This document shows, piece by piece, positions 12,401 to 22,800 of a stretch of DNA of 64,000 nucleotides. A program made the translations under genes and the position numbers. Under the pieces are notes generated by a model, which was not told the DNA's origin, ran no database searches, and worked only from the letters and a program-made list of their open reading frames with translations. The number at the start of each line of letters is the position of its first letter. Positions within the stretch are counted from its first letter, which is position 1. Source of the DNA: Sclerurus mexicanus (taxonomy: Eukaryota > Chordata > Aves > Passeriformes > Furnariidae); assembly GCA_013396755.1 (NCBI GenBank), contig VWZF01000306.1, positions 268,635-332,634 on the forward strand, read 5' to 3'.

Positions 12401-15400
12401 CCCCAAGCACTCCTGGAATGCTCACCCAGGCCCTGAGGGAAGCTTTCAGAGGAGGTCCCGTGTCCCGACCTCTGAGTAAGAGGCTGAATCCTCCCTGTCC
12501 ACACTCAGCACAAAAATCACCCGTCTGACCTTAGGACTTGTCTGAGCCCGAAGTGGGCGGCTCAGCCTCTGCCCCACATCCCTCTCACCACCACTCCTGC
12601 TCTGGGAAAAAGTACCTGCTCGCCATCCTCCGAGCTGGGCAGAGACCAGGTGGACTCACAGGCAAGGCAGGCTCAAAGATCCCAGTTAAACCAAGACAAC
12701 AACAACCACGGCATTCATCTCCCGCAGTTACTGGTTGCTGCGCGTTTCCCTGGCGTGCCCTGGACAGCCCAAGGCAGCGGCTCCAACCCACAGAGGAACT
12801 CAACAGGTCCCGCTCTCACCTTGTCCATGGCTCCTCCAGAAATCATCTCTGGCCCAAAGTGACTCAAGGTCTGACTCTCTCGCCCTTGTGAGGAAACTGC
12901 TCCAATAAACATTATTCACAGAAAACCTCCCTTGATATTCTCTCTGTCTTAGTCACTGGAGCAGTTACTTCCTCCTGCTCCTCCTCGCTCAGCCCTGCCA
13001 CAGCAGGGTTGGAGGGCACAGCGGCAGGACAGCCACATGCCAGAGCAGTGAAAGGGTCAGGCAGACACTGCCCCAGCTCTTCCACACCTCAGTTTCCCCT
13101 GGAGGAGCAGCTCCATGAGGAAAGCTGGAAAAGGAGCAGGCACAGAGAGATTCAGACAGCTCTTGGAGGGCTCCTGCAGCAGCTTCTCCGTGCAGAGCCC
13201 AGGCTCAGTGCTGTGAAAAGCAGAGCTCCCACTCCTCCGTGAGCCACTCGGTGTATTTTTAACTGTGCTCTGCCAGACTGGACAAACCAGATGCAGAAGT
13301 GACTAATTGTGCCAGCAGGAAATCCAGGAGGCACACGGGGATGGTGGGAACTGCCACGCTGTCAGCTCTGGGTGGGAGATCTCCCCAGGCGGCAGAGAGA
13401 TCCTCCTGCAAAGGGGGACCACAGCAAGGCTGGGACGTGCCACGGAGTGGGAAGATCCCTGGGATGTGCCATCTGGGATGAGCATCCCCACAGAGGCCGG
13501 TTTCTGGCTTGCCTGGCAGTTCCAGCCAGAGGACGTGATGTGTCCCAGGCACCCAAACCCTCACTGCTCCCCTCCCTCCAAAACTGCTGCTCCATCTCCC
13601 CCTCAGTGTCTGCTCACAGCACCCTGACCCACGGAAGGGCTGGGCTCCTGCCCTTTGGTTTCATCTGTCCCTTGTCACCACCAGATAATTTGTTTGTCCA
13701 GAACCAGACTATGAGATTCAGCTTCTTGCCTTGACCTCTGCCAGCTCCAGACTCAGCTGGCCTGCTCAGAGCCAAAGCTGCAGAGACCACAGAAGGCAGG
13801 AGCAAGTGTGCAACCAGAGCAGGTCTCGCAGCAAAAACCCCACTGTCTGACACCAAGAAAAGAAACCCATGAAATGCCAGGCTGGGGGTGGCCTGGGGAG
13901 GTCTGGGATGAAGCAGAGCCAGGGGACTCTGGTAGGCTCTTGAGGGTTATCACACCCTGCAGGTGCCAGCCCGTGTATCCAAGAGGCAATTCCCACCTCC
14001 CCCTTTCCAGCCACACCTGCCTCAGGTGGCGTTCAACAGAAACTAAAACAGCACACGAGAAAGGAGAGGAATGAAACCTGTCACTCCTCGAGCAGCTCAG
14101 GACACCCCGGCTTCGAGACCGACAGGGTGGGCTTGTGTGGCAACAAGAGCCCAGAAAGCCACATTTTCCACACCTGAGGCTTCCTGGGTCACACCGAGAG
14201 CCAAAGCACGAGGGGAAACAGCCTGTTTGCCACAAGAAATAGCAGAGCACATCTAAAAGCTGCTGCCACATGGCACGCTCAGCAGCAATTCGCTTCTTCC
14301 CGGGAGCTCAGGTACGGCTACCCCACTCCTGAACCCACTTCTGCAGTGACTCTTGCTGCAGAAACCACCTGATAAGAATCATCTCCTGCCTTCTCCTCTC
14401 GCTCTTGATAAGAACCCCACAGAAGCAGCAGACGAGGTGCGTTCGTGCAGACCTGCCCCACCACAGGCAGTAAAGCACTGAAGAGACTTTGCCAACGTGT
14501 TGTTTTCGGCCTCCAGTTCTGTATTAAGGGCAATGGAGCTATAAAATGGTGACATCAGAGCTAAACAGGGAATATGGGGCAGGGACTCAAGGACAGAGTC
14601 CTCCAGCCTGTGTATCTTCCCGGCAGGGAGGGCAGGTGTCACAGGGAGAGATGGAAGTCACGCACACCTTCTTCACGCACCGATTTTGAGCTCAGCCCTC
14701 TACAGCATTCGATTGTCTTGTGACCACTCTGAGTCATACGAGAAACCAAATTCCTCCGGGTTTATTACAGAAGAAACTCAAGTCAATGTTTGGAGAGACA
14801 GCTCGGCTCGAGCCCTGCTCCAGGCTTATCAGTGCAGCTGTGTCCTGCATGGCAGCAGCTCGGAGAAAGCCCCCACACGTGTGTGAATGTGGTAGCACAG
14901 AACTTTACACTTCAGTCCTGGCACTTGGTGGGGACCAGAGGCACGTTCCGGCCCTGATCCGTGTAGCTATGAGCCATGAAATTCCTCCTTACAACACACT
15001 GATGTCCCAAGAGCAGAAAGAAGCACGCCAGGGATGCAAACAGCTCATTTAAATCGCTCGTGTGTCTTTCCTGGTGCAGACGGCACTGTCTGGAAAACAA
15101 AATCGCCTCCAGCAGCTGAGCCAAAGCAGCTGCGCCCCAGACCCGGGGCAGACACTCCACGCTCATTGTGGTTTTTCACTTGCCCTTCTCCAGCTCCCAC
15201 GGTCCTGAGCTGGGTCTGTGGCCCCCGAGCTGTCGCCGCTTGGAGCCACCAGCGAGGAAAACACCGGCACCTCTGCGAGGGCACAGCCTGAGCCTGGCAA
15301 ACCCATCCCTCTGGCTGCTCCCTCCCCACCCCAGCCCATGGCCCAGATATCACAGGGTGTCACTTGCCCGTCTACTCCGGTGGCCTTTGGATGGAAAAGG

Positions 15401-16892
15401 CACATTCTACCCTGGGCAAGAGGAGAACCTTTGCTCCAACACCTTCCCTGCAGCCAGGCACTCAGAACACTCCTGCTGCTCCCTCAAGGGTTTTACAGAG
15501 TGATCTTTTGTTTGCTGAGCAAAGGTCTGATGAACTCTCGATCGGCCTCAGCCCTTTTCTCATCGTGTCTTCCTTATCCCTGTTTGCCTCTGGCACCAAG
15601 AGCAGCCAAACTGGCCCGAGCAGCAGCTCACCCACCAGCCACTACCCCAGAGGGACGCTCTGCACCTCCCCGAGGAACAAGAGCAGCTTCTCCTCGGCCC
15701 AAAACTGCCCCAGCTCCTTCCCCGATGCAGGAGGAGACACAGACACGGCAAAACCATTCCCATTTCCTCCGCTGTCATGTTTATAGGGGGCCAAGTCCAA
15801 CAACAGTCAAGCCCAGGAGGGACAAATTCCTTGGGCTCTTTCCTGCCAGGAGGGCAGGTACCATCTTCGGGGAAGTCCTCCTGGATCAGACCAGCCCCTC
15901 TTGGACCGATGCAGGGGCACAAACCACCCAGACCCGGGGAAGGGACCTGCCTGAGCCCCCAGCCCTGCCCAGGGACACAGCAGGGCACAAACCAGGAGAA
16001 CGAGGCGGGTGGGGACAATCATGTCACACGGCAGTGTCACCCCGACCCAGCGGGGAACACGGAGCCCCAGCTGAGCCCTATCAGCGAGAGCATCTCCTGC
16101 CCACTCCTGGCATTGCCCACGGCCCTGGCACGCAGCGCTGGAGGCAAGGGAAACTTGCCCTGCTGTAGGGCAGCCTCCTGCTCAGTGCTGGCACCGGCAG
16201 CTCCTTGGCTGGTGACAAACCAGGCGTGGGGGACAGACACCCCCAGCCTGCGGGGGTGTCCTGCTGTCCTGCTGCAGCCCAAGCCCTGCCTTTGACACAG
16301 CCCAACCCCACCAGCCCCTGCCCAGCCCTCAGCCACGAAGACCCACCCAAAAAAGCCAAGACGGTGGTTTGAGCTCGCCCGGCTCTCCAAGCACGCCGAT
16401 AAGGCAGGGGTTAATTAACAAAGCCCTCGGTTAAAATCAGCCCTTCCGATGCTTGAACAGGTCTAGTTGGGTCTGTTGCTAAACAACCCGGACCCACGCT
16501 CTGCAAACAGCTCACCCGCACCCGGTTTACCTTTAATCCCAACCCCAGAGCCCGGTTTACTCCGAAATCAGAACCCTGGGAGCGCCCACACCGAGGAGAT
16601 CCGACACCAGCCCAGCCGGGCGGGGATTTCCACCTTCCCCAAGCTGGTTTCATTTTCCCTTCTCCGCCGAGCTCAGCGCGGGCCCCCAGAACAGCTTCTC
16701 CTGGGGGCTGGAATCCCCCCATCCCGAGGGATCCGGAGCCACCCGGGTCACGCTCGCAAGACGCGGAGCGAGCGGACCACGAGTTTGCGCGGGGAAAGCC
16801 GGTGGATTTTGGGATCCCCCCGGCCCCAGGTGTGCTCTCACCTGCAGCTGGGCGCTGTACCTCATGCTGGCCCGGGGGCCAGGGGGCTCCAT
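337..16892 (-). CDS. ST14: Matriptase (type II transmembrane serine protease), complete, 19 coding exons
   Basis: Seen: 19 exons with GT/AG borders and an unbroken frame, 2541 nt, 846 aa. Exons (high to low): 16892-16842, 9180-9021, 8788-8661, 8122-8052, 7655-7495, 7075-7040, 6645-6408, 6296-6157, 5756-5659, 5223-5114, 4398-4268, 4052-3948, 2995-2888, 2599-2486, 2401-2273, 1977-1791, 1652-1378, 1072-936, 498-337. Domains: membrane segment about 46-68, SEA about 70-190 with the GSVIA autocleavage site (Gly139-Ser140), CUB1 about 204-328, CUB2 about 330-441, four LDLa modules about 442-594, protease from Ile606. Triad His647, Asp702, Ser796; Asp790 in the S1 pocket predicts cleavage after Arg/Lys. 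Known: human matriptase is 855 aa with 19 exons; it sits in epithelial plasma membranes, activates zymogens such as prostasin and is inhibited by HAI-1. Nothing is truncated. Least certain is the short N-terminus, because the start ATG lies in a separate exon 7.7 kb upstream. Confidence 0.96.
936..1072 (-). CDS. ST14: ST14 exon 18: protease domain, S1 pocket
   Basis: Encodes TGASILQKAEIRLINQTVCN and later MMCVGILTGGVDACQ. Asp790 is the S1-pocket residue (chymotrypsin 189). Ends exactly before GDSGG. Confidence 0.96.
1131..1262 (-). repeat. CR1 LINE 3'-end fragment
   Basis: Matches the avian CR1 tail in reverse: 'tggtttggaagggatattaa', 'catgggcagggacatctccc' and 'cacttccaggggtggggc'. Lies in ST14 intron 17. 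Confidence 0.85.
1259..1350. repeat. 30-bp tandem repeat, about 3 copies
   Basis: Unit 'gggaaaactatacaaaagac' plus 'atcaagatat', three slightly diverged copies. It sits next to the CR1 fragment, about 30 nt downstream of the ST14 exon 17 donor. Confidence 0.85.
1378..1652 (-). CDS. ST14: ST14 exon 17: protease domain with catalytic aspartate
   Basis: Encodes YSDPSLWTAYLGL, RIISHPLFNDYTYDYDIAVL (catalytic Asp702) and ICLPDATHNFP...WVTGWGATAEG. Donor GTGAAT. Confidence 0.97.
1791..1977 (-). CDS. ST14: ST14 exon 16: activation cleavage site and catalytic histidine
   Basis: Encodes CGTRSYVRKSR|IVGG (cleavage after Arg605), the WPWQVSLH strand, and LVSAAHC with catalytic His647. Phase 1 entry, phase 2 exit at GTAGGG. 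Confidence 0.97.
2273..2401 (-). CDS. ST14: ST14 exon 15: LDLa module 4
   Basis: Encodes CKEYTYKCRSGRCISKQNPE and then CDGERDCEDNSDEENC. Its last base joins exon 16 to give Asn594, just before the cysteine that tethers the protease domain. Confidence 0.95.
2486..2599 (-). CDS. ST14: ST14 exon 14: LDLa module 3
   Basis: Encodes CAADSFKCDNGKCVPNKQKC and then DGKDDCGDGSDEGSC. Six cysteines and the Ca2+ motif are intact. Phase 1 on both sides, like the neighbouring LDLa exons. Confidence 0.95.
2888..2995 (-). CDS. ST14: ST14 exon 13: LDLa module 2
   Basis: Encodes CTEQQFRCQNGWCKPKFWVC and then DNVNDCGDNSDELQC. The KP.FWVCD.VNDCGDNSDE core is characteristic of the second matriptase LDLa module. 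Confidence 0.95.
3010..3175 (-). repeat. CR1 LINE 3'-end fragment (other subfamily)
   Basis: Contains 'ggctggaaaagccctcccag', 'catcgagtccaacctgtgac' and 'ctccctgggcagcccttcca', typical of a second avian CR1 tail type. In ST14 intron 12. Confidence 0.8.
3948..4052 (-). CDS. ST14: ST14 exon 12: LDLa module 1
   Basis: Encodes CPGKFTCNTGRCIDRSMRCD and then GWMDCVDGSDERSC. All six cysteines and the Ca2+-binding D..DGSDE acidic motif are present. Confidence 0.95.
4268..4398 (-). CDS. ST14: ST14 exon 11: CUB2, end
   Basis: Encodes YCGERPQFVV and later FHSDQSYTDTGFSAEYLSYD. This is nearly identical to the human end of CUB2 just before LDLa1. Confidence 0.95.
5114..5223 (-). CDS. ST14: ST14 exon 10: CUB2, middle
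   Basis: Encodes VPSVKNVKVRFNMFFVLEPG followed by a segment with CPKDYVQVNST. Phase 0 entry, phase 2 exit at GTGGGT. Confidence 0.93.
5659..5756 (-). CDS. ST14: ST14 exon 9: CUB2, start
   Basis: Encodes CGGTLKGESGTFTTPYYPAH and then YPPDTDCVWNIE. This is the opening of CUB2 with its first disulphide cysteine pair. Confidence 0.94.
6157..6296 (-). CDS. ST14: ST14 exon 8: CUB1, second part
   Basis: Encodes LCGNYAPSYNLTFLSSQNVM and then a segment ending FPGFKAEFFQLPKLQ. This closes CUB1 with the typical CG and PGF.A.F motifs. It contains an N-glycosylation sequon (NLT). Confidence 0.95.
6408..6645 (-). CDS. ST14: ST14 exon 7: CUB1, first part
   Basis: Begins SCMFSLHAKEGEVTSF and carries the CUB signatures GFPNSPYPN and SDYIKVYD. 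Enters in phase 1 and exits in phase 2 (AG|G, Arg). Confidence 0.95.
7040..7075 (-). CDS. ST14: ST14 exon 6: 36-nt microexon linking SEA and CUB1
   Basis: Encodes only about 12 residues (VDPSIAHSSRDN with split ends). Acceptor TCCTGCAG, donor GTAAGT. It matches in place the human linker that ends in DNSC before CUB1. Skipping it would keep the frame. Confidence 0.88.
7495..7655 (-). CDS. ST14: ST14 exon 5: SEA domain with autocleavage site
   Basis: Encodes EGSVIAYYWSEF near its start. G|SVIA is the known SEA autoproteolysis site (human Gly149). Ends in phase 1 before GTGAGT. Confidence 0.94.
8052..8122 (-). CDS. ST14: ST14 exon 4: SEA domain
   Basis: Encodes VEEIYRNHPDIGPYHRETVI and then TAF. 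A 71-nt exon, acceptor TTTCAG, donor GTGAGT. Its last two bases join the next exon to make Ser137. Confidence 0.92.
8661..8788 (-). CDS. ST14: ST14 exon 3: start of SEA domain
   Basis: Encodes RNAPVRKVFNGHLRVLNWEF and the following DAYENSSSPEF segment, which aligns with the first strand and helix of the matriptase SEA domain. Enters in phase 1 (T|AC, Tyr71) and ends at a codon boundary before GTAAGA. Confidence 0.93.
9021..9180 (-). CDS. ST14: ST14 exon 2: juxtamembrane tail and transmembrane helix
   Basis: Starts in phase 0 with DMNHLDEGVEFLP. A basic stop-transfer stretch (KVEKRGPKRR) follows, then about 23 hydrophobic residues. The positive charges are N-terminal to the helix, as expected for type II (N-in) topology. 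Confidence 0.93.
9181..16841 (-). other. ST14: ST14 intron 1 (7.7 kb)
   Basis: Phase-0 intron between the start-codon exon and the membrane exon. GC-rich, with one CR1 element. Long open frames on the plus strand here (for example 15218-16168) have random GC-rich composition and no recognisable domain, so I do not call genes in it. Confidence 0.75.
10395..10670 (+). repeat. CR1 LINE 3' end
   Basis: Good match over about 275 bp: 'gggaggtgtccctgcccatg' and 'aaggtcccttccaacccaaa'. Sense orientation on plus, so antisense to ST14 intron 1. Confidence 0.92.
16842..16892 (-). CDS. ST14: ST14 coding exon 1 (start codon, cytoplasmic N-terminus)
   Basis: The ATG at 16892-16890 sits in a good Kozak context (GCCATGG). 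It encodes 17 residues, MEPPGPRASMRYSAQLQ, then a GTGAGA donor in phase 0. The tail resembles the juxtamembrane region of human matriptase (KYNSRHEKVNGLEEG aligned to RYSAQLQ plus DMNHLDEG). The frame stays open upstream to about 17192, so an earlier start is possible but none has better support. Confidence 0.65.
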
Positions 16893-19800
16893 GGCCACGG
16901 CGGCTCCGAGAGGCTCAGGACGCCATGGCACGGTGCATCCAGCCCGGGCACCGTGCCCAGCTCCTCCTTCCCTGCTCCCGGCCAGGTGTGCCAAGGCGGA
17001 AACACCCCGCGGGTCCTCCGAGGCTCCCGTGCCCACCTGCAGCTCCCGTGCCCACCTGCAGCGCAGGTGCCAGGTGTCCGCGGGCACCCCAAAAAGCTGT
17101 GCCCGAAAGTCCCACCCCGAGCTCTGCGTCAGCCAAGGAAATGAGACCAAAGGGATCTTCTCGAAGGACCGGCAGGCGCTCTGGGAATTCACTGCCCCTT
17201 GGGAAAAGCTTTGTGTACCTACCCATGGTCTCAGCCCTCCTCAGGTGACAGCGCTGTGAAACCCCGCTGCAAAGAGGGCAGGGACAGGGAGTTTGCCCCG
17301 CTGCTCCCAAAAAAACCACTCAGAGCCTGCCAAAGCAAAATATTCCCTTTACTCCAGCCTGACACCTGCCCCCAGCCAGGAACGAGCCTCCTCTTGGCAG
17401 ACACGGAGCAGGTGCCAAGGGAACCCCAGAAAGTGCAGCTGTGCCCAGATGTGGCACCCCTGGGGGGTGCTCGCACCTCGGCAGCGGCCGCCGGGACCGT
17501 GTGGTTCGATGTGACACGGAGAGGGGAAAGGAGGGACACGCGGCAAAGCTGGGAATGCTCCAGCACAGGTTTGAAGGAGAGTTTGCAACCCTGAAACCCG
17601 AATTCAGTCCCACCCCACCGTTTCCCCCTTCTTGCATTTCCCCACACACACTCCCAAATATTTGGGTTTCTCGCATTCGAGCGCAAATCAGGATTAAAAT
17701 ACCCGGATCAAACTTTCACGGGAAAGCTTTTCCCTTCTCCATCTTAGACGTGCCAGTCCAAACCAGCATGTGATGTGTCCATCCGAGGTTAAACCGGCCG
17801 TCCCGCTGCTGACCCAAACCCCTTTACACCAGCCCTGAAACTGGTTTTTTTCCGACATTTGAACACTTAAACTTGGTTCTGCTGTAACAGGAGCTGCCCA
17901 CCGCTCACACCCCGCAGGGCTTCACCTTTGTTCTAAAAGGCCTCCTGCAGAGCACAGGTTTTGCAGCCCTTTTGCAGGTGCTTTGGGGGGAATGAAAAAC
18001 AGACGGTGCGAGGTCTGTGCTGTTGTGAAAAACACGACGTAACTTCTGGGCTCTTGCAGAAATACACCCTGCCCCCTTAGCAGCTGCCAGAATCCCACCC
18101 ACGGCCCAGCAGGAAATACCCCTGGATTTCAGGTATTTGGAAAAGGCGCTGCGTTAGTCAGCCTGCTGATGTCAGGAGCTCTCAGCCCTCCCGCTGGTGC
18201 CCAGCCCTGCCCAGCACTGGTTTTCCAGCCACTCCCTACCTGCCTGACTTAATACCCCTGTGAAACAGCGTATTTTGGGTACAAAGCGGCGGGTCCCGGC
18301 CGAACCACTGCCCGGGGATCCTGTGGAGTGAATTCCTCCACCCCTGCTCCGGGATGTGGATGATGAGGCCAAGATGCGGGTTCACAAAGATCAACGACTC
18401 CTGCCCTCCCACAGGGCTGTGAATCCTCAGCGTTCCCTGCCACTCAAGCCACTGGTATTTTCCAAACTAATTCAGGAGCGCAAGTGGCTCTTTGAACAAG
18501 GGGACGCAATCGCCGTGGGGAAAGACGGCAGACAATACACGTGCTAAACATAAATATTATGTAGCTGGGAGGCTGCTGGTTTAGAGCCTAAACGCCAGCA
18601 TTCCCGTGCCTCTGCTGCTGGAGCACTGGGATTTCCTCCCGGGATTTACAGGGATTTCCTCCGGGCTGTGCTGCAGCAATTGCAGAGCCACCACCGTGTT
18701 CTGGTCCCCTCCTGGGCACTGCACAGCCCGGGAACGCCAAACAGCAATTCCCAGCCCCTCCGCCACGTGCTTTTCTGGTGAGAGGCTTCCCTGCGTCCCT
18801 CCGGGATGCTGAGCCCACCTAAGGGAAGGTGGGCTTGCCTTGCCACCCTTCCACCTCGGCAAATGTGGCACGGCATGAAGTTGCAGGCACTTACCCACAT
18901 GCGACGGCACCAGGCAGCGACAAAGCCTCTCCTCCTTCCCACTGGGACCAGTTTATCCAAGAAAAGCTGTCGCCTCCTCCTCGCGTGGTCTCAGTGCGGC
19001 CACAGCAGCATCCTGAGAGCAAAGTCGGGCTTTAGCACGCCTTGGGGAGGAAGGAGAGCCGTGAAATCTGAGCACCAAGTCCGGCCTGGGCACAACCGCA
19101 AGACCTAAAGCGCCCTGAGCTCGACTCCCGGGACGATCCCAGGGGACACAGGGATCAGCGGCGAGCACCGGCTGGACGGGCAGGATCCTTCCCCATCAGC
19201 TCCCAGCCCCGGGAATGCCATCCACGTGAAGGAAGGGAAGAGCGGAGCTGCTTACTTAAGGAATGAAGGCCGGCTGCCCGCGGGGAAAAGGCTGCTGGTG
19301 GACGCGGATCCCAGGAATTCTACAAGCAAAGGAGCACCGTCCATGCACAGGGAGCGCCAAAGGCTTTTCCTGCCGCGCTGTGGCTCGGGGATCCTGCTCT
19401 CGGTGTGACTCCCAAATTCAAATTTCACCGGCAGCGCCCTCCCACCCAGATTCCTGCCGGACAACCCCGAAACCAGCCCCAGCTCAAACGCTCAATCCGG
19501 TCGGGCAACTTCCCCGGCATGACAAAAGATTGGGAGAGAGATAAAAACTCACAGGGTGTCCTGTTACTTTGCATTCCAAAGAGCAAATAAAAGGGCTGAT
19601 TCAGTGGGAGGAGAGGGGAGCGTCACCCAGCTGTGCTTTGCAGCTGAACCGGCAGCCCCCGAGAGCGAAGGGACACCCGGTGATGGGCACGGGCACGGGC
19701 TCCGGGGCGGATTGAGCCCCTCCACCTGCGGCGCGAGGGGAATAAGCGCTGGCCGTGGAGAATGGGAGCTGGAAGAGGGCGAGCAGTTGCCCTCAATTGG

Positions 19801-22800
19801 CCGCACGCCGCTTTGGGGCACCGCGGGGGTGGCGCTGCCCTGCCCGGAGCCCTTCGAGGGTCAGCGTGCCTTTTGGATGGGAACGGCTCCTTTGATCTCC
19901 AGCGCTTCTCAGGAGCCCAGCAGCGAGCCCCGCTCACGGAACGTGACCCTGTGGCAGGGGCTCAGCAGCAGCTTTGCCCTCCTGGCATCCCGAGAGCCGG
20001 GCGGTGCCAGGGGCATTAGCCACCCGCTCCATCCCGGGCGTGGCAAAGGATGTGCCCGTGCCCCAGCAAACACCCTCGGCCCTCCAGCACGCCGCACACA
20101 GCCCCGACACTCCCCTTCCAAACCCAGGGCATCATCCATCATCCATCCCCCCTGCCCCTGCCGCCCCTGCCAGCCACCAGGCAACCCAAACCCAGAGGAT
20201 GGGAGCTCGTTCCCGAGGGAGCCAGGGCTCTTTCCTGAGCTCTTCAAGGGCTCGAGGAGGCAGAGAAGCCCTTTCTGAGCCCTGAATCAGCAGCAGAGAG
20301 TGCCAGCAGCGTGTGCCAGCCGTGCTGAGCGCAGCCCGCTCGCCGAGCCTGACTGCCCGGTTTCTGTTGTGAAACCCGGCTGCCCACTCGGGCACACCCA
20401 AAAGCCTAAGTCAGGCAAGGTGCTGCCTGCTGAGGAGCTGCCGGTGTGTGAGACGGCTCAGCTGGGCTGAGAGATGCGTGCGATGAGCTGGGATTGCCCA
20501 TTTCTCTTTGGTTTATTGAAAACAAATAGAGCTGACCAGGCTCATCTGCATTGCCCCTTTATTCTCCACCGAAAACTCGAGCTCAGACTTGGTGTTACAA
20601 CCAAAGAAAAACCACTCAGCTTTGACCTTTCGCTTATTTCCCTTATTATTCCCTTATTTTCACTTTATCATTCCTCTTATTTCCCTCACTTTGCTGGTGC
20701 AGAGGGCCGGGGATGTGGCACATTTAGGGGAGTGTTGTTTTATGGTCCAGCTCTTGCTGCCTCTCAGACCAAGAACTGCCTGATGTTCCAGCTGTCCCTG
20801 TGGCAGGGGACAGGGACACTGGGGGGGGACAGGGACACTGGGGGGACAGGGACACTGCACATGCTGTCAATGCACCCACCTAAAGCTGTGAGCTCCTCCC
20901 CAGAGTTCAGGAGCAAGCCGTGCTCTCCTGGATGGTGCCAGCACTCCCCAAAAGAGGTGTCAGGCTGGAACAAAGCCCCTGCTGGCTGGGGCAGCCTTGC
21001 AGACCTGCTCTAGGCCATTTTCCACCCCAAAAATAGCATCACTGTATGTCTGGAAACTCCCCTCCTCTCCAGAGAATCATTAAGAGGTTTTCATTTAATG
21101 TGAGTTCCCCGAACATCCAAAAAAAAAAAAAAAACGATTGAAAAATTGGTAAACTCTGATGAATTCTCTGAATGTCAGACATTTGCTGCTGGTTCCCAAG
21201 TACCTGAGGGCCAAGGGTTGTCCATGGGCTGAAGGAGAGCCCTCGCATTCCTTCCACCAGATGGCAGGGAGATGGATGTTGGCAAACCTGCGTCACCTTG
21301 CGACACATCCCAGCTCCTGAGAGAGAGCACTTCCCTGGAAGAACCAACGAGGTGGCAACCACTGTTCCCACCCATTAGTTGCTCTCTGTGATGTTTGATT
21401 TAAAGCATAAAAAAGCAGGGGAAACATAAGCAGGGATTAAATCGAGCCCTAACGCAAACTCTGTAATTCTTGTTAAAATCCAGGTGGGTGGACACAGTGA
21501 AAACTGTATTTCCACTGGAAGGAGTTGCAGGGTTTTCTCTCTGAGAAGATAACGGAGCCCTTTCACCCTGCCCACATCACTTTGACCCACCCCCACAGCA
21601 CAAGTTGAAAAATAAAAATAGAATAAATAGAATAAATCCCATCAAGCAGCACTAATTCACAAGGGACTCCTCTCCCCGACGGGCGCTCTCCTGGTCACAG
21701 CTCCCTAAAAACACGGGCAAAGCCCTTCAAAGGAACAAGGTGCTGATTTTGTGCCAAGGCATGGAAATCCCAAGCCTTGCCCATTGTCACCTTCCCACTC
21801 CCAGCTGTCCCAGCACGGGCAGGCTTCTGATTTTTGGTGAAGCACCGACTTCCTACAGAGGCTGCACAGGACACTGTGGTGATAAAACTGACAAATAACT
21901 GTATTTTACCATTTTGCACCGCCTTTAAGACCCTTTCACAGTCATTTTGGGGCCAAGCCAAGTTGGAGGTAAGTCAGTACAGCCACGAAACCGAATTTAT
22001 TTGCTGTCACAAACAACTCCTAACGCTGCAGTGACTCCAGGGCTTGTGACTGTCTCATCCCCATCACTGCCCCAGTACCTGAGCACAGCTCTCACCACAG
22101 CGTGACTCCAGAGCAGCTTGCTAAAGCACTTTGCAAGTCCTCAGTGCAAATGCCTTTTTTTTTGAGTAATCAAGCATATCTTTCTATGTATAGCAGCATA
22201 TTTTTCTATGTATGTCTTGTAAATACCAAGCAGCCCTCGACTTCCCCAAGCACGAACTGAAGAATCTTGCATTGTTGCCAACAATTCATGGAGAATGACA
22301 CACAGTTTTTCTTAATAATTTTAACTTGTTAACTACTGATGGTTTTTGCTTAGTAATGTCTCAGAAGGCAAAGGGTTAAACACCAAACTATTGAGATGCT
22401 CATTCAAATTCCATTTGATTTCCTTCCTCATTGGCCCACATCAACTGGAAGTTTATTTCATCACTTTCAGAACTGATAATTTACTAGAAAGGGAAATTGT
22501 CGTGGAAACAGCAGCTTTGATAAAAACAAAAAATCAAACAAAAGCTGTTGGTAAGAGATTTTTCAGCGAGGTGGTAGCACCTTCTATCAAGTTACATCTT
22601 TGCCCTTTTAATTAGAGCCGAATTTAAGGGTTTTTTTTTCCCCTCTTGATGGTCCAGGTCCATCTTGTTCTCTCATTTACAGAGTTTGACTCTAAGTAGC
22701 TCAAACAACAGGACCTTTGGGGATTAGAAGGTTTAATTATTTTCCTACGTGATAAATAAGGATTGTGGTCCTGGCAGGTGAGTTACTTTGGAAACGGGAG

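Noticed and set aside
15218..16168. 316-codon plus-strand open frame in ST14 intron 1
   Set aside because: GC-rich sequence with random Pro/Ser/Ala-rich translation, no domain, no splice logic. Open frames of this kind occur on both strands across this GC-rich intron.
19556..20278. 240-codon plus-strand open frame in the intergenic region
   Set aside because: Compositionally like other chance frames in GC-rich DNA. No recognisable domain and no supporting exon structure.
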